In this document: positions 1 through 12,123 of the stretch, one piece after another
How the letters are laid out: each line of letters begins with the position of its first letter
How positions within the stretch are numbered: position 1 is the first letter of the stretch
Assembly (NCBI GenBank): GCA_003260075.1
Contig: QLIY01000612.1
Coordinates: forward strand, 35,179 to 99,178
Length of the DNA: 64,000 nucleotides
From: Phallusia mammillata
Taxonomy: Eukaryota; Chordata; Ascidiacea; Phlebobranchia; Ascidiidae
Direction: 5' to 3'
Translations under genes and position numbers: made by a program
The notes under the pieces: model-generated
Told to the model about the DNA's origin: nothing
The model's database searches: none
The model's input: only the letters and a program-made list of their open reading frames with translations

Positions 1-587
1 TCTTCAGACTAAAGAAAAAAGTTAGGCTGCCATGCCGTTCTTAAACCATTGGTTTTTGAAATCGTTATATTCCAAAATTATTCAATCATTCGCGATTTTA
101 GAAAGCCGCAAAACTAGGTTACTATGTTTAAGAAAAAGTTGCTTACAAAACAATTATTGTGTTAATTGCAATAAAAGCAGCCTGCGGAGAACGAAAAAGG
201 GTAGATAGATTTGCGCATAATTTGTTGAGCACTGTGTTTGGATATCACAGTTTATTCTCGATCTTTTATCGCTTCCAATGTGTTGTAGAGTTGACGTGCC
301 ATTCCACTGGAAATTGTTGACTTGGCAGTCATTATGATAATCCTGTACCGCCAACTCAGAGATTTTGAATACCATTTGCATGTTCTTTGAAGCCTGTGTT
401 ATCGATAAACACGAAAATGCCGTGAAATTCTCCCTTTAGCGCTTTCCGTCTGGGTTACTCGAGCGCGTCAATTCTGACGAAAACGACAGGTCTTGTTCCA
501 TTTGGGTTGATATTTCATTGCTGTAACGAGGTATTTGCATATAAGTGTCTTAACTAATGTCATTTGTTGCCAAAGGCAAGAAATAGA

Positions 588-1214
588 CCATTGATATGAC
601 TTTTAGACACATGCCAGTTTTATCTATTGATCTTAAACTGTTTATTGTCTTCATGTAAATCACGTTTTTGCTAACAGCCTACAATACTCGAGTGAAATAC
701 ATTGCAATTTTTTACAGCATACACTACAAAGTGCAAGTTATATAGCTTACGACATGCGTAGCAGTTAAGCACGCGAAAAAGAGTAAGTCACAACTCACAA
801 CACATGTTTGCAAACGGCAATGCAATATTTACGTCCCAGCCGATATAAAGTGGTATATAATCTTACCCACCGCGTAGCTACCTGCTGCGCTTCTGATTGT
901 AAAACCAATACTACAACTAATCAAATTGATTGTAAAACTAAGTGTGTTTTTCCATGAAAGTTTAACATACGGTTTTGTTTGAGGCACGAACTTTGTGATA
1001 GACCTCCCCCCCCCCCCATTGATATGACTTTTAGACACATGCCAGTTTTATCTATTGATCTTAGACTGTTTATTGTCTTCATGTAAATCACGTTTTTGCT
1101 AATAGCCTACAATACTCGAGTGAAATACATTGCAATTTTTACAGCATACACTACAAAGTGCAAGTTATATAGCCTACGACATGCGTAGCAGTTAAGCACG
1201 CGAAAAAGAGTAAG

Positions 1215-1307
<93 letters not shown>
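588..1307. repeat. Direct duplication joined by poly-C runs
   Basis: About 200 bases at 588-787 recur at 1016-1214 with only a few substitutions. The second copy is preceded by a C-run (1006-1017) and followed by a 93-base C-run (1215-1307). The copies end at the same word (gagtaag). This looks like two overlapping contig or haplotype ends placed side by side. No gene is supported in 1-2501. Confidence 0.8.
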
Positions 1308-1580
1308 TACCCTCTACCGCCGTTGTATCACACAGCAGGAATAGTGACGTCACATTTTCCATTTTAAACGAACCGGGCTTCTCAAGAAGTAAAGTTTTGA
1401 CATTATTGTTGTCCCAACCGAGTTGCTGAAAAATAGCTGAATATAGTGTAAGTCTACTTGCTCATTAAATACATCGAAGGTGTTTTTAAGGGTACCATAA
1501 CAACATAATTAAGTTAAAATGAAACTAATATTTGTGATCACGGATGCAGAGTCGTATTAATTAGGTATAGATTATGTCGG

Positions 1581-2065
1581 AATTTCTAAGAATACTAAAA
1601 ATCGAATCTATTTCATCTGCCTCGCAAAGTCATACTGTGTTAACAAGGCCATTCCGCTTCCAGAGTTTAAATTTGCTTTGTGACCATTTTTAGCAAGTTT
1701 TTGCTGTTTTGGTAAAGTTTTTTTGGCGTCTAAACCAAAATAACCAACTTTAAGGTGTCGCACCTCTAGCAACACTGTTCGTTATGTAGTTTATCACGTG
1801 CCGAGACTTGTCAAAAGTTTGCNAATTTCTAAGGATACTAAAAATCGAATCTATTTCATCTGCCTCACGAAGTCATACTGTGTTAACGAGGCCATTCCGC
1901 TTCCAGAGTTTAAATTTGCTTTGTGGCCATTTTTAGCAAGTTTTTGCTGTTTTGGTAAAGTTTTTTTGGCGTCTAAACCTAAATAACCAACTTTAAGGTG
2001 TCGCACCTCTAGCAACACTGTTCGTTATGTAGTTTATCACGTGCCGAGACTTGTCAAAAGTTTGC
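1581..2065. repeat. 242-bp tandem duplication joined by a single N
   Basis: Bases 1581-1822 and 1824-2065 have the same length and are nearly identical. They are separated only by the ambiguous base at 1823. This is the pattern expected when two overlapping sequence ends are joined instead of merged. A short open frame crossing the N has no protein support. Confidence 0.8.
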
Positions 2066-2501
2066 CAGCCCTCCAAAAAACATGCTAAAGTCGAAGTATA
2101 TGGTTCTTCCACTTGTAGAATTTATAAATTTCAACAGTACTGAATAATAAGCAACTACACTATTGGGCAAACGTTAGTGTGTTTATTTGTCATACAACAA
2201 TCATAAATGCAGCTGTGAGACATTAAACAAAGTTGGTTCAGTTTTTGTGTTTTGTATATTATGGTTTTAAGTACCGTTATTACAAGGTGTTACACTTTTA
2301 GAAGTGCATGAATATCTTTCTCCCATATTTTAACCACCTTTCAATAACTGGTAGCAGTATACAAATGTTTTGCATTGATACTTTGTATGCTTAAAAAACA
2401 GCTGTGCATTAGGTTAGTTCAATGTACAAAAACACTGTTGAAAACAAAACGGCAAGCACTTTTTTTGAAAAATGAAATATTTTTCTGGTAGTCCATTTTC
2501 A

Positions 2502-3365
2502 CTATGGATTCAAAAGAGCTGCCTCCTTGTTTTTAAAAATTTGATCCACTTTGGACACATAATGTTGATTATACAACTTCAGTTGTTCCGAAAGGTTTTT
2601 TTTCACATCAACACTGACACCTTCAAGTGCAAATGTTGAATTTGTAAGTTGAGTTACCATGGTGTGTAAATCCGATTTGCAAACACCAACCCGTGCTTTA
2701 ACTTTTTTTACAAGGTCTCTTCGATATTCAGCAGTTGCCTGAGAAACTTGAACTTTAATTATCGAACCAGTCACAGACAAGTTGATGTTTGATAAACTAT
2801 CTTGTAATGCAGATTTTATCTGTGGAATTAACTCAGGATATGCGTACATGTCAATTGTGATAAGCCTTGGTGAAGCCTTTACTATCAGCCCTACATCACT
2901 TAAGTTTACATGTTCATTATCAACAGTTACAGCAATTTGTTCAAAGACTGAAAGATCTCCACCAATCCTGAAGTTTTTTGACAAATCATCTTGAAGCTGC
3001 TGAACAATTTCTTTGAGATTATTTTCAAAGGTTATCAAATCAACATACTCTTCAACATCTCTAGGGTTCACAATCTGCTTAAATTTATCAGCAGCTGCCT
3101 TTCCTTTTTTACTTTTCCAAACTGCACAGGATACAGAGAACAACCTTTGATTTTCGACCTTCTTTAAAGCATCAGCTTGAAGGAAACATTGAGTATTTCT
3201 GTGCAACAAATGTTGACCAATGTTTGACTGTAGGCATGCATTTACGCAAGGATTTGGTTGTGTTAAGTATCTTAAATTGTTGAAAAACAAACGTGTCAAC
3301 CTTGGGATCATTTCTAATACAGATTGACCATTGAAAGTTTTACTACAAAATAGCCTGGAAAACAT
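2502..3365 (-). CDS. MRRF: Mitochondrial ribosome-recycling factor
   Basis: Single-exon gene of 287 residues. Ribosome-recycling factor acts with mitochondrial EF-G2 to split the post-termination mitoribosome and release mRNA and tRNA. Residues 1 to about 95 are basic and poor in acidic residues, as expected for a mitochondrial targeting segment. From about residue 96 the frame matches the RRF fold: an N-terminal helix, then the beta-rich second domain (VNLSDVGLIVKASPRLITID), then long charged C-terminal helices containing AEYRRDLVKKVKARV. Length is close to the human protein (262). The ATG at 3365 is the first in frame and starts the presequence. A possible AATAAA (minus) lies at 2182-2187. 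The 5' end faces TMEM234 across 455 bp. The family call is firm; the lack of introns is unusual beside its intron-rich neighbours, but no break is seen. Confidence 0.93.
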   Translation of the reverse strand: MFSRLFCSKTFNGQSVLEMIPRLTRLFFNNLRYLTQPNPCVNACLQSNIGQHLLHRNTQCFLQADALKKVENQRLFSVSCAVWKSKKGKAAADKFKQIVNPRDVEEYVDLITFENNLKEIVQQLQDDLSKNFRIGGDLSVFEQIAVTVDNEHVNLSDVGLIVKASPRLITIDMYAYPELIPQIKSALQDSLSNINLSVTGSIIKVQVSQATAEYRRDLVKKVKARVGVCKSDLHTMVTQLTNSTFALEGVSVDVKKNLSEQLKLYNQHYVSKVDQIFKNKEAALLNP

Positions 3366-3820
3366 TTTCCCTATTATATGATACTGGGCAAACCAAAAAG
3401 ATGTAATTGTAGATAAAACTTAAACTGGTGTGCTCATGCAACACTTGAAATTACAAAGATGATGACTAGAGTAACTGTCGATCGTTTATGTCTAAATTTA
3501 TTGCCATTGTTTAACAATTTTCCCGTTTCAGTCATCAACAGCAGGCTCAGTCATGCGTGAATATTCAGGAAAAATCCCCTAACTAATGTTAAGCCTTCAA
3601 AAATAATATTTTGCCTCGACAAAAGGTGTGTCTATTTGTAGTAAACACATATAAATAAGGGATCAAAATATTTAAAAGTGTTACATACCCATATATTGTT
3701 TTTTAACGTGTTAGTGTACCGAATTGTTTTTGTACGCTAATGAGAAAAATCACAAAATGCTTGGGATTGATTTGTCATTGCCACTAGCAGCAGCAAAGAC
3801 AAATAATTTACGCAAGCAAA
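3366..3820. promoter_or_regulatory. Shared divergent promoter region MRRF / TMEM234
   Basis: The 455 bp between the two divergent start codons must contain both 5' regions, because each gene begins directly at its edge. It is AT-rich and I recognise no specific factor sites. The assignment rests only on gene geometry. Confidence 0.5.
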
Positions 3821-4409
3821 ATGCTGCATGAGCTTGGTTTGCTGTTTTTAACTTCCATGTGCTGGGGAATTACCAATCCATATTTGAAACGCGGTGGGTC
3901 GGGAATTGAAAATCAGAATGGTATTGTAGCAAAACTGTGGTTCATTTTGTGCAACTGGAAATGCGTTGCACCACTCCTTATTAACCAGTTTGGATCAGTT
4001 TTTTACTTCTTTGCATTGTCAATCACAGGTCAGTATCTTTCCCTAAATGTTTTAAAAATAGTTTTTTATTGTTGTAAGTAATAAGTATCCTATTCCACAA
4101 AGTACTCTAGTCTGCTAAGTCTCTTAATCAATACTCATGTATTGTAATAGTGTAGCTCAACAAGTTGGTTTATAAGTTGCTTTTTGTTGTAGAACTATCA
4201 TTAGCTGTGCCAGTTGCAAACTCTTTAACTCTTACATTGACTACTATTACTGGATACTGGCTGGGTGAAAAATTTAAAGCAGGTAATGCTATTGTGAAAT
4301 ACAGTTGTTGTCACATAAGGCCAAATAATTACATGTACATGCAGCCCAGTTACTTGGCGCCGGACTAATTCTTGTTGGTGTTTGTCTTTGTGTTCTTGCC
4401 AAGTCCTAA
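3821..4409 (+). CDS. TMEM234: TMEM234-like small multi-pass membrane protein
   Basis: Three exons, 3821-4028, 4193-4282 and 4345-4409, joined in phases 1 and 1, give 120 residues. The protein is very hydrophobic and shaped like a small EamA/DMT transporter: an N-terminal segment with CWGITNPYLKRG, a middle segment LLINQFGSVFYFFAL, the family-typical ELSLAVPVANSL, and a final segment LLGAGLILVGVCLCVLAKS. Order and motifs match vertebrate TMEM234, whose biochemical activity is poorly defined and which has been linked to the kidney filtration barrier. Its stop codon (4407-4409) is one base before the ATG of the next gene on the same strand, so the two are probably co-transcribed. The start is the first ATG and directly precedes the first hydrophobic segment. 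Confidence 0.88.
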
Positions 4410-4413
4410 AATG
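4404..4413 (+). promoter_or_regulatory. Candidate SL trans-splice acceptor overlapping the TMEM234 stop
   Basis: The last TMEM234 codons are T-rich and end in AAG (4401-4403), followed by tcctaaaatg, which holds the TMEM234 stop and the NR2C2AP start. In ascidian operons the downstream cistron is freed by spliced-leader trans-splicing with little or no spacer. An acceptor after the AG at 4402-4403 would leave a 7-nt leader before the NR2C2AP ATG. Inferred from sequence; no transcript evidence. Confidence 0.45.
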
Positions 4414-4937
4414 GAAACCAAGTCTCTTGTTAAAACATGTGATGGCATTCGAGTAAGTTCTGTTCTTAATCGTGACACAAAACAATATGGAAGGAAGTTT
4501 TTATATGATGGTAATCCAGACACATGTTGGAATTCAGACAAGGTAAGCTTTCACAGAAATATATAGCAAGCTTTTATCAATTTGTCAAAATGTAGGGAAA
4601 AGTACAATGGATCAAATTGCTGTTTGATGATCCACTGGAAATCCATGTTCTTAAAAACCTAAGCCTGCATCTGCAGTTTCAAGGTGGTTTTTGCAGCAGG
4701 CATTGTGAAATAACAGCTGTGAATGAAAATGGAACTAAAGTTGGTATTGCAAACTGTTACCCTGAAGATGTAAACAAAGAACAAACATTTGCACTGAGTT
4801 TTAATGTGGATGAAAATTTGGTTTGTAGCCCTCATGGCATCAGTGAACTTAAAATATCCTTTGAAGAGTTGACTGACTTTTTTGGACGAGTGACATTGTA
4901 CCTGATTGATATTCTGGTACAAATTGACCAGTCTTAG
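4411..4937 (+). CDS. NR2C2AP: Nuclear receptor 2C2-associated protein
   Basis: Two exons, 4411-4542 and 4596-4937, joined in phase 0, encode 157 residues. Vertebrate NR2C2AP (TRA16) represses TR4/NR2C2 nuclear receptor activity. The fold is a discoidin/F5-8-type beta sandwich. Clear family blocks are RVSSVLNRDTKQYGRKFLYD, DTCWNSDKGKVQWI, LQFQGGF and EELTDFFGRVTLYLIDIL, in the same order and at similar length to the human protein (139). The start is forced: the preceding frame closes one base upstream, and this ATG gives the family N-terminus. It is the second gene of a two-gene operon with TMEM234. A possible AATAAA lies at about 5550, beyond a MITE. Confidence 0.93.
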
Positions 4938-5217
4938 ACAAACTTCATTTTTGTTGTTGTTGCTATTTTAACTGATTTGTTTCATCAGCATAACTAGTGA
5001 CTGCAAAAGCGTATGTAGTATATTTTAATAGGGATTTCATTATCATAATATTTAAGGTATATTCATTATATTTAAGGTATTTTTTTGGTTGAAAGGGATT
5101 TCTTATCTTCTGCTATAAAAATGTAAAGAACTTAATTTTTACACACGTTTTTTGATTTTTGGTGATTCAAAACTCAATCATGCTTTCACAATAGAAATCA
5201 TATGTGCAGGAATTCGT

Positions 5218-5354
5218 TAGAGCTACTAAGACAGGAACTCACACTAGAGGTTTGGGAATGTCCATAAGGTGGCGCAACGAACCATAGCGTTTGCAATGAC
5301 AATAATGGCTAAGTCAGCAAACTTTTGGTGTGAGTTCCTGTGTTAGTAGCTCTA
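5218..5354. mobile_element. Palindromic MITE with 27-bp terminal inverted repeats
   Basis: Arms 5218-5244 and 5328-5354 are inverted copies with one mismatch, enclosing about 83 bp with no coding capacity. A related single end occurs near 32089-32105. The rest of 4938-6087 holds no gene I can support. Confidence 0.75.
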
Positions 5355-6087
5355 CCCAGAAATTTGTTGACTATTTTTCCGATTATTGCACTTTTATTGT
5401 ACTTTCAAAATTGCAAGACCCAAACGCGTTAGTTCGAAAATTCACATTAACGCAACTAAAGTATTTTGCAACATCTAAAATTGCCCTAAAAAGCACCTGC
5501 AGTTATGTTTTGTAGTCTTCAACAACAGAACACGATAAGTGTATTTCATAAATAAATAAATGCATGTCACAGTTGAACAAAAAAAAAACGAAATAAAAAA
5601 AACAACAATACAAATAATGGCAGATTTTCGACCAACCGGAATTCTTCTTGCATTTACGTCAAATTTTTTCCTTCCACTTTTCCTGGAAAAAAAGTGTGCG
5701 TAAATATTTTGATGACCATGAATTTTTTCTATTTTTGCTTCAGCAAACAGAATATGGGCGTACATCTCGAAAGAATTAAAAATGTCGTGCGGAAGCCAAT
5801 CCGGGTTTTACAGACCGCCACCTGAACGAGACGCTAATTTTCTTCTTAGCGCGGAGAACAAAACGTTTTATTCTGTCGTGAGCCGATCAAATATGCGAAA
5901 GCGGTCGCCGCTGAACCTTAATCCCATGGCGTACATTTTGATTTGACGGTGTTGCGGCTTGGCTGGGTCACGAAGTTTGGTTCTAGTCGATGCTCACGCC
6001 CAAAAACCGGCAATTAGAGTAAAGTCGCTCAAGCAAATTATTCCTGGGCGTTGTTACGCGGTTTGACAGTCGGGTAATTACTAGTTT

Positions 6088-9000
6088 TCAAGAGAATACT
6101 GTCCAAAGCAGCAAGGTAATTGCTTCTGAAAAACAACTGATGTCCTTACCGATGTTTTTCCAGATCCAATCCGTGAAGTAACTAATTCGAGTGTAGACTC
6201 CTGGCTTGGTTGCTTTCCCACACGAATAACCCCAACTGACACTGCCCGCAAGCATCCATACACCCCGCTCGCGCCAGTAACACGATAGCGGACCCCCGGA
6301 ATCGCCCTGAACGAAAACATTTTTGTGTGATAACGTAAATACCTCACCCACCCTGGTATTAACCATGGGGTCAAATAATTACCTTTCAATGAACTATAGG
6401 TGTATACCAATTAACATTTAGCGAACTAGCATTAAAACTAAGTTAGTTGTTTTGTAGGTAAATTTTATTTCCCAATTATCTGTAATTTTAGACTAGCGTA
6501 CACTCATAGCATTTCTAACGACTAACAAATCAACAGGCCTAATTGTCTTTGGCTCTTACTTTACATGCATCGTTAATCCCTTGCTTCTTGCCGGCGCACA
6601 ACATTCGGCTTGTCACGTGACCTCCCATCCAGCCACTGCTGTTGCATGTTTTGTGGTCTATAATGTCGACTTGTGCGTATTGCAAAACTTTCGACTTCGG
6701 AAAATATCCTGAAGGCAAAGGAAAAAGTGGCCCAGTGAGTTTTGCGCAACTAAATGGCAATTAGTTGCAGCTTAAAAACTGTTATTTTTTGGGGAGCAGA
6801 ATTTTGTTTCAACGCTGAGAAATGAGCATTTTGCATTGTTTAAACCAGGTGATTTAGAATTGTTTAGGTCACTGTTCAATTTTACACTGTTTGAAAAAGA
6901 ACATGAAGTTTTAAAATCTAACGTTATACGATGTGTTGTACACTAGTTCAAATCCGCCCAACCTCCGATCTATGTTTGCAAACGCCGTACTAAACAGAAA
7001 AAAACCTTTAAATCTTGCAATTTTTTCCTTCTTGGAACTTACATAAAGCAAAATTTGTTGTGTACATATATTTTCTTTCGATTCTATGTCGTATTATTTC
7101 GTAGCAAAATTAATATCTTACCGAAACGATCCATGTAACCCCATCCGCTTACGAAGCAATGCATGTCGTCTTTGAAGTTATATCCTTGCGGTGGAAGACA
7201 AATGGGTTTAATCTCTTCGTTAAATACAAACGGCCTGTTCAGCTGCACAACAACAACAAAAAATAAATAAAACTCTGAAGGCTTCATTACAAGCCTAAAA
7301 CCTTGATTGATTTTCTCACCTTCATCAAGCTGATGTCGTAGTCAAATGTGTAATCGTCGCGATAATTTTCGTGTTGTACGATCGTAACCACGCTTCTGTT
7401 TTGTGCTGGAGCTTCTCTCCGTTTGGAGCGATCAGACGCACCAGCATAGACTGTCCATACCTTTACGTCAAGGTTTCTAAAATATACGATGTTTGTTATG
7501 ACTTACTCGTATCATTAAAGAAATAAACCATTAGGTTTGTTGTTTAACTTACAGAAATGAACAGTGAGCGGCCGTTAGTATCCAGTTGTTCAGGACAATC
7601 GATCCACCGCAAGTGATTTGACCCGATAGCCACAAGCTAACCTGTGACAACAAATCATAAATGAACGTGAAGTTACAATGTAAATTCCTAAATCTATAGT
7701 TCAATCAATCTTTGGCAAAACTGTTTCAATGTTTTTTTTTTAATTTCAACTTCAAAGATAAAGTGCACTAGCTTACCTGCCATCTTATAATGCCATCTGA
7801 TCCCCCGATGATCCTGGGACTTTTTCGTTTTGGCGCATTTAATGAGGGATTGACTTTTATTGGCCACGACCTAGCAAACCCTATTCCCTGTAACGAAAGC
7901 AACGGGTTAAGTTAGATCGTTTGGTTCGAGTGGAAGTGCAAAAAAATTGTATGGCTACGTACCTGTCTTTGACCTTGTGGTCCATTTACTGTTTGTGGAT
8001 GCATTTGGCCAGAAAGGTAAATTTTCGAACTGTTTGTAGGTGGCTGTGGGCTCTGGGTTTTTACCCCAATGTTGTGAGACGTTTCAGGGACATATTGCAG
8101 TGGGAAAACTCCACAGTACAGCGCTACAAAACACAAACAAGTAGTAAGCTTGTAAACTATGAAGGCCAATCAACTGGTGAAGCTGGACTTACTTTGATTT
8201 AGAAGTCTTTCAGTAACATGGCCGTGTTTACTTGATGGTGTTTGAGGTGTGACTGAAGGATGCAATTCTGTAGACAACAATGCACGATGATAAACCTATT
8301 ATGTGCTGGCAATAATGTAATCGCATGATACCACAACACAGTAACGTGTTGCCCACTTTGTCCTAAACCCGCAAACATCCAAGCCAATTGCCACGTACAC
8401 AACTTTGTTGCAATGCTGTTCAGACAAAACAATACAAGATTGTCTGTTTATTATATAGCTCTGACTAATAAAGTCTACGATGATAGTACGTTGCATAAGT
8501 ATCGTACTACTTCTGCGGTCTACACAATTGGCGTCAAGTCAATCAGCTTGAATGTGTCGTGGCTAGCGGCAAAGTGGCTAGCCAGGTAAAAGAAATTATG
8601 CTCGTTGCCTTTTATAGATTTATCTCCGACTTTGCACCAAAGATGTAACAATTTGTAGGTGTATTGGCACACACCTTTTTATTTATTTCAACTATTCGGT
8701 TTGAGATTGATTATGTGGACCATGTTTTAAATTCGGGGAGATATTTGGAAAATATGTGATTTACATTCGTAACGAAAATCTATGACAAAAGCAGTTCTAA
8801 CTTAAAAATGGGTACAAGTGAACAATATGTTCGCCAAAGTAGCAAGCACTCTTAAACATCAGACATAATTTTGTCCTTCCCAAGTACCTTGAACATAATT
8901 TTGTCCTTCCCAAGTACCTTGCGTTGCACGTAACACCAATCTAAGTATTACACGCAAACGGATAAGTCCCATTTAAAATTTCTCATGTGTCAAATATTCA

Positions 9001-9903
9001 GTGCCTCGGGTGCAAAACAGAAAATCTCCAAGTGCTATAATTACAAGTTGTGCGACGATTGCATGTTTTCTAGCCTACAATCTGCAGGTCGTGGCTTAAG
9101 AATCTTACGCCTGTATGATTTAAATCGGGTGTAACATACAGTTTTCGTAAAATCAGATTCCCACATCGCCAAACAAGGACCGGAAGCCCGCTTTTGACGA
9201 ACACTTGAGGGAAATTTTAATTAAGTAACTTATGTCGAATGAAACTTGTTGGTCGTAGGAAAACATGTCTAAACATGTTTTTACACTTACTTAAATACAT
9301 TAGCGCCGAAGTGGTGGACCCCCCCCCCCCCAGAAGTGCGACTAGAACAAGAACAACCGACAGCACTTTGGTCCTTGTCGTGCATGTCGAGGGACTTTCC
9401 CCATTTAACCCATCGGCGTCGCAGTCAGTTTGATCCAAGTTGACTCGGGGGTAGACGTTGGCTGTGTAGAAATCTGGTATCGTAGTTTCAACTATACTAC
9501 GATTGCGGGTGTTGATATGTTCTTCCCTTGGTTTGTAGGAATCAGCTCCTTTCCCCGACAGCCCCTCTCTTGAAATTGTTCCAGGCAGACTAACCGTCCG
9601 ATGAGGATAAAGGCACTCGTGTTGAGGAATGTTGGTCTGATGCGGGGTAGACGATGTACTTCCCACACTTTCTCGGCTTAGTCGCCTTTCGCTAACAGAA
9701 GGTACGGGCCTATTCTCGCTAAATCTCCTTGTGTTGTTTGGTCTTTCTGATGTGTCTGGTGCTGCTAACGGGTTCGTTGGTAACGGTTTTGTTTTCACAT
9801 TATCGCTATGTAAGTTTGAAGTAGTGACCACCAGATCGTCTTGGACATTTCGATTCATCGGTGAGAGATTTGGTATAGAAGAGATTGGACTCCTTGCAGC
9901 CAT
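6088..9903 (-). CDS. Type II transmembrane trypsin-like serine protease 1
   Basis: Nine exons: 9903-9291, 8267-8193, 8123-7963, 7887-7777, 7641-7553, 7476-7320, 7242-7122, 6708-6560, 6306-6088, giving 564 residues with all phases consistent. Order: a polar Ser/Thr/Pro-rich cytoplasmic head (about 1-175), one membrane segment (about 178-204) after RTK, a stalk, then the chymotrypsin-fold domain. The zymogen site is R308-IIGG. The triad is His346 (LTAAHC), Asp397 (YDISLMK) and Ser495 (GDSGGP). Asp489 at the S1 base predicts cleavage after Lys/Arg. No LDL-receptor, SEA or CUB modules are seen in the stalk. A run of 13 C (9319-9331) puts four Gly in the membrane segment and may be an artefact. 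A GGTAAG after the last helix could be a further donor, so the C-terminal 20 residues are uncertain. It is a tandem paralogue of the gene at 14078-20766. Confidence 0.85.
8861..8922. repeat. 31-bp tandem duplication
   Basis: A unit containing cataattttgtccttccc occurs twice head to tail inside intron 1 of protease 1. No function apparent. Confidence 0.7.
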
Positions 9904-10146
9904 ACTCCGTTTTAAATATCCACGACGTTTAACGTTTCTCCAGTAGATTCACAATCATCAGCTAAATATATTCCTGTCAATAAAACACAAAAAATGGTTG
10001 ATAAAATCTGTCATGCCCCGCCGCAAAAATAAGCTCGCAATCCAACCACGGCCTGCTCTTGCCACAACTAGTCTTAAATGGGCTTTAGAAGAACGACGAT
10101 CACATGCGAGCGTCTACAGCGTTTAATTACGGGTTGCTTTGATACG

Positions 10147-10577
10147 TTCGGATCGAGCCAGAAAAACACAGCGTTTCGTGGCAGTGGTAATTTCAAGTTG
10201 ATACGACGGCCGAATCCGGTCTGTGTCATAATGTACAGTTGCAACACTAAATCATGACTTTATACTTAACACCGAAAATCTTTGCGGTTTACACGTAGAA
10301 GCTAACTCTTTTTTCGCAAATTAAACAAAGTCGTCTTTGACTGATATACTTACTTACCCCCCCCCCTTCGGATCGAGCCAGAAAAACACAGCGTTTCGTG
10401 GCAGTGGTAATTTCGAGTTGATCCGACGGCCGAATCCGGTCTGTGTCATAATGTACAGTTGCAACACTGAAATCATGACTTTACACCGAAAATCTTTGTG
10501 GTTTACGCGTACAAACTTTGCTCACTCTTTTTTGTGCAAAGTTAAAAAAAGTCGTCTTTGACAAATATACTTACTTA
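10147..10577. repeat. About 210-bp direct duplication split by exactly ten C
   Basis: Bases 10147-10356 recur at 10367-10577 with several substitutions and small indels. The copies are separated by C x10 (10357-10366). Divergence is higher than at other joins, consistent with two haplotypes or an old duplication. No gene is supported from here to 14077. Confidence 0.75.
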
Positions 10578-11406
10578 AGGTAAAATGCATGCGTATCAAT
10601 TTTCTACAGGATGTTTATAATCAAGCTCATTCCAACCTGTGCCTTTTTTGTCGAAAAATAACTTATGTATTTTGTTTTGATTTTTGAATTTTGTTTTATT
10701 GTTTAAAGGTTTACAAATGCTTAATCGTTCAAACTCAGACCTGCTTTATTTTTATTACCATATTTATTGCCCCAAAACAACCAAAATAATAACACAGTTT
10801 TACGTTTTATGTGTGTATAATAGTTTAGGGTTGTTTTGTATGCATACATTTGGACTGAAGCTGAGTTTCCAGTACAAACGATATTGGCTATAGCATCGTC
10901 TAAAAAAGCAGCTTTCAGCTCTCCGCAGTGTAAAAGATCGTCTAACACAAATTTAAGACGTTCGGTGTATAAGAGTGTAATAAAACCGATATATTACAGT
11001 TTTACAGTTTTTATTATAATTTTGCCTTTTTCTTTTGCAATGAAAAGAAATTAAAAAGAAAGATTTGTCTGTATCCATGTAACCAAGAAACAGTACAGAG
11101 TATTTTTTATGAACTGTATTTTATTGAGAACTGTTTAAAAACACATGGTATAGGTCAAGAATTGCTTAAACTCGTTATAAAAGCGCATTTGTAGATCCTT
11201 GAAAGGTGAATGATATCCTACCTTACTTCACTAAAGTTTGGATAGGTGGGTTAAAGAAACATTGAATTTAAAGCAAATATATCAGTTGAGTTGAACTTGA
11301 CACACCATTCATCGCCTTTATTATCCTATCGGTAACTGTTCTTCTAACTTACTTTAAATTTATAGTATTTTCAACGAAATATCGAAAACGTGGTTTCAAA
11401 CTCTGG

Positions 11407-11407
<1 letters not shown>

Positions 11408-11495
<88 letters not shown>
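11408..11495. repeat. 88-base poly-C run
   Basis: Uninterrupted C homopolymer. It is followed by a repeat (11496-11606) rich in ttccggtat/ttcggtatt words, ending in ggtatgaaacactg, which also ends a repeat at 28660-28965. Poly-Pro and poly-Gly open frames across it are not genes. Confidence 0.85.
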
Positions 11496-11499
<4 letters not shown>

Positions 11500-12123
11500 G
11501 TATTTTGAATATTTTTTATTTCGGTATTTCGTTCCGGTATTTGCGCCAAAATTATTTATTTCGTTCCGGCACACCGTTCCGTTCCGTTCCGGTATGAAAC
11601 ACTGATCTGGACCTACACTGTTTTTGTATTGTGTAGTAAATTTCCTTCGGAACTTATTGTTAACATCCTTGTTTAACATCCGCTTTTTAAGAGATGCTAT
11701 ACACGGCGCTTTTATTGACCACATGTGGCGCACCAACCACCACATACAACGTAAAATATTACTTTTGTTGGTTACTCAGACTAAAAAAAAACATGAGTGT
11801 GGATTATAATTATTGTGGAACATTTTTTTTTGTAAAACTGTCCCATTTTAATTATCCTTGCCATATCTTGAATGACTTAAAAAAGTTATTTGAAAAACTT
11901 AATGTAGTGTGGAAAAACTTATGCAATGTGATAATACAAGGTTAGATCACAACAATATTTTAAACTCTATATATCCTGTTTTCGTTTGGAGGAATTGATG
12001 ATGCCAAAATATAAGGTAAATTATAGATTATGTAATAAAATTTAGAATACAGGTCGATTATGCTTAGACTATTGAGATTAAAGGTTATATATATTGACAA
12101 ACAGTTAACACCAGAAAACTGTT

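Noticed and set aside
154-381. Minus-strand 75-residue open frame near the window start
   Set aside because: No recognisable domain, no clear splice partners and ordinary base composition.
8124-8169. TTG-started signal-peptide-like extension of protease 1 exon 3
   Set aside because: A TTGTTTGTGTTTTGTAG acceptor lies inside it, the frame has no ATG, and the spliced model joins the transmembrane exon in phase.
11349-11745. Poly-Gly and poly-Pro open frames across the C-run
   Set aside because: They exist only because a homopolymer cannot contain a stop codon. There is no flanking coding signal or splice framework.
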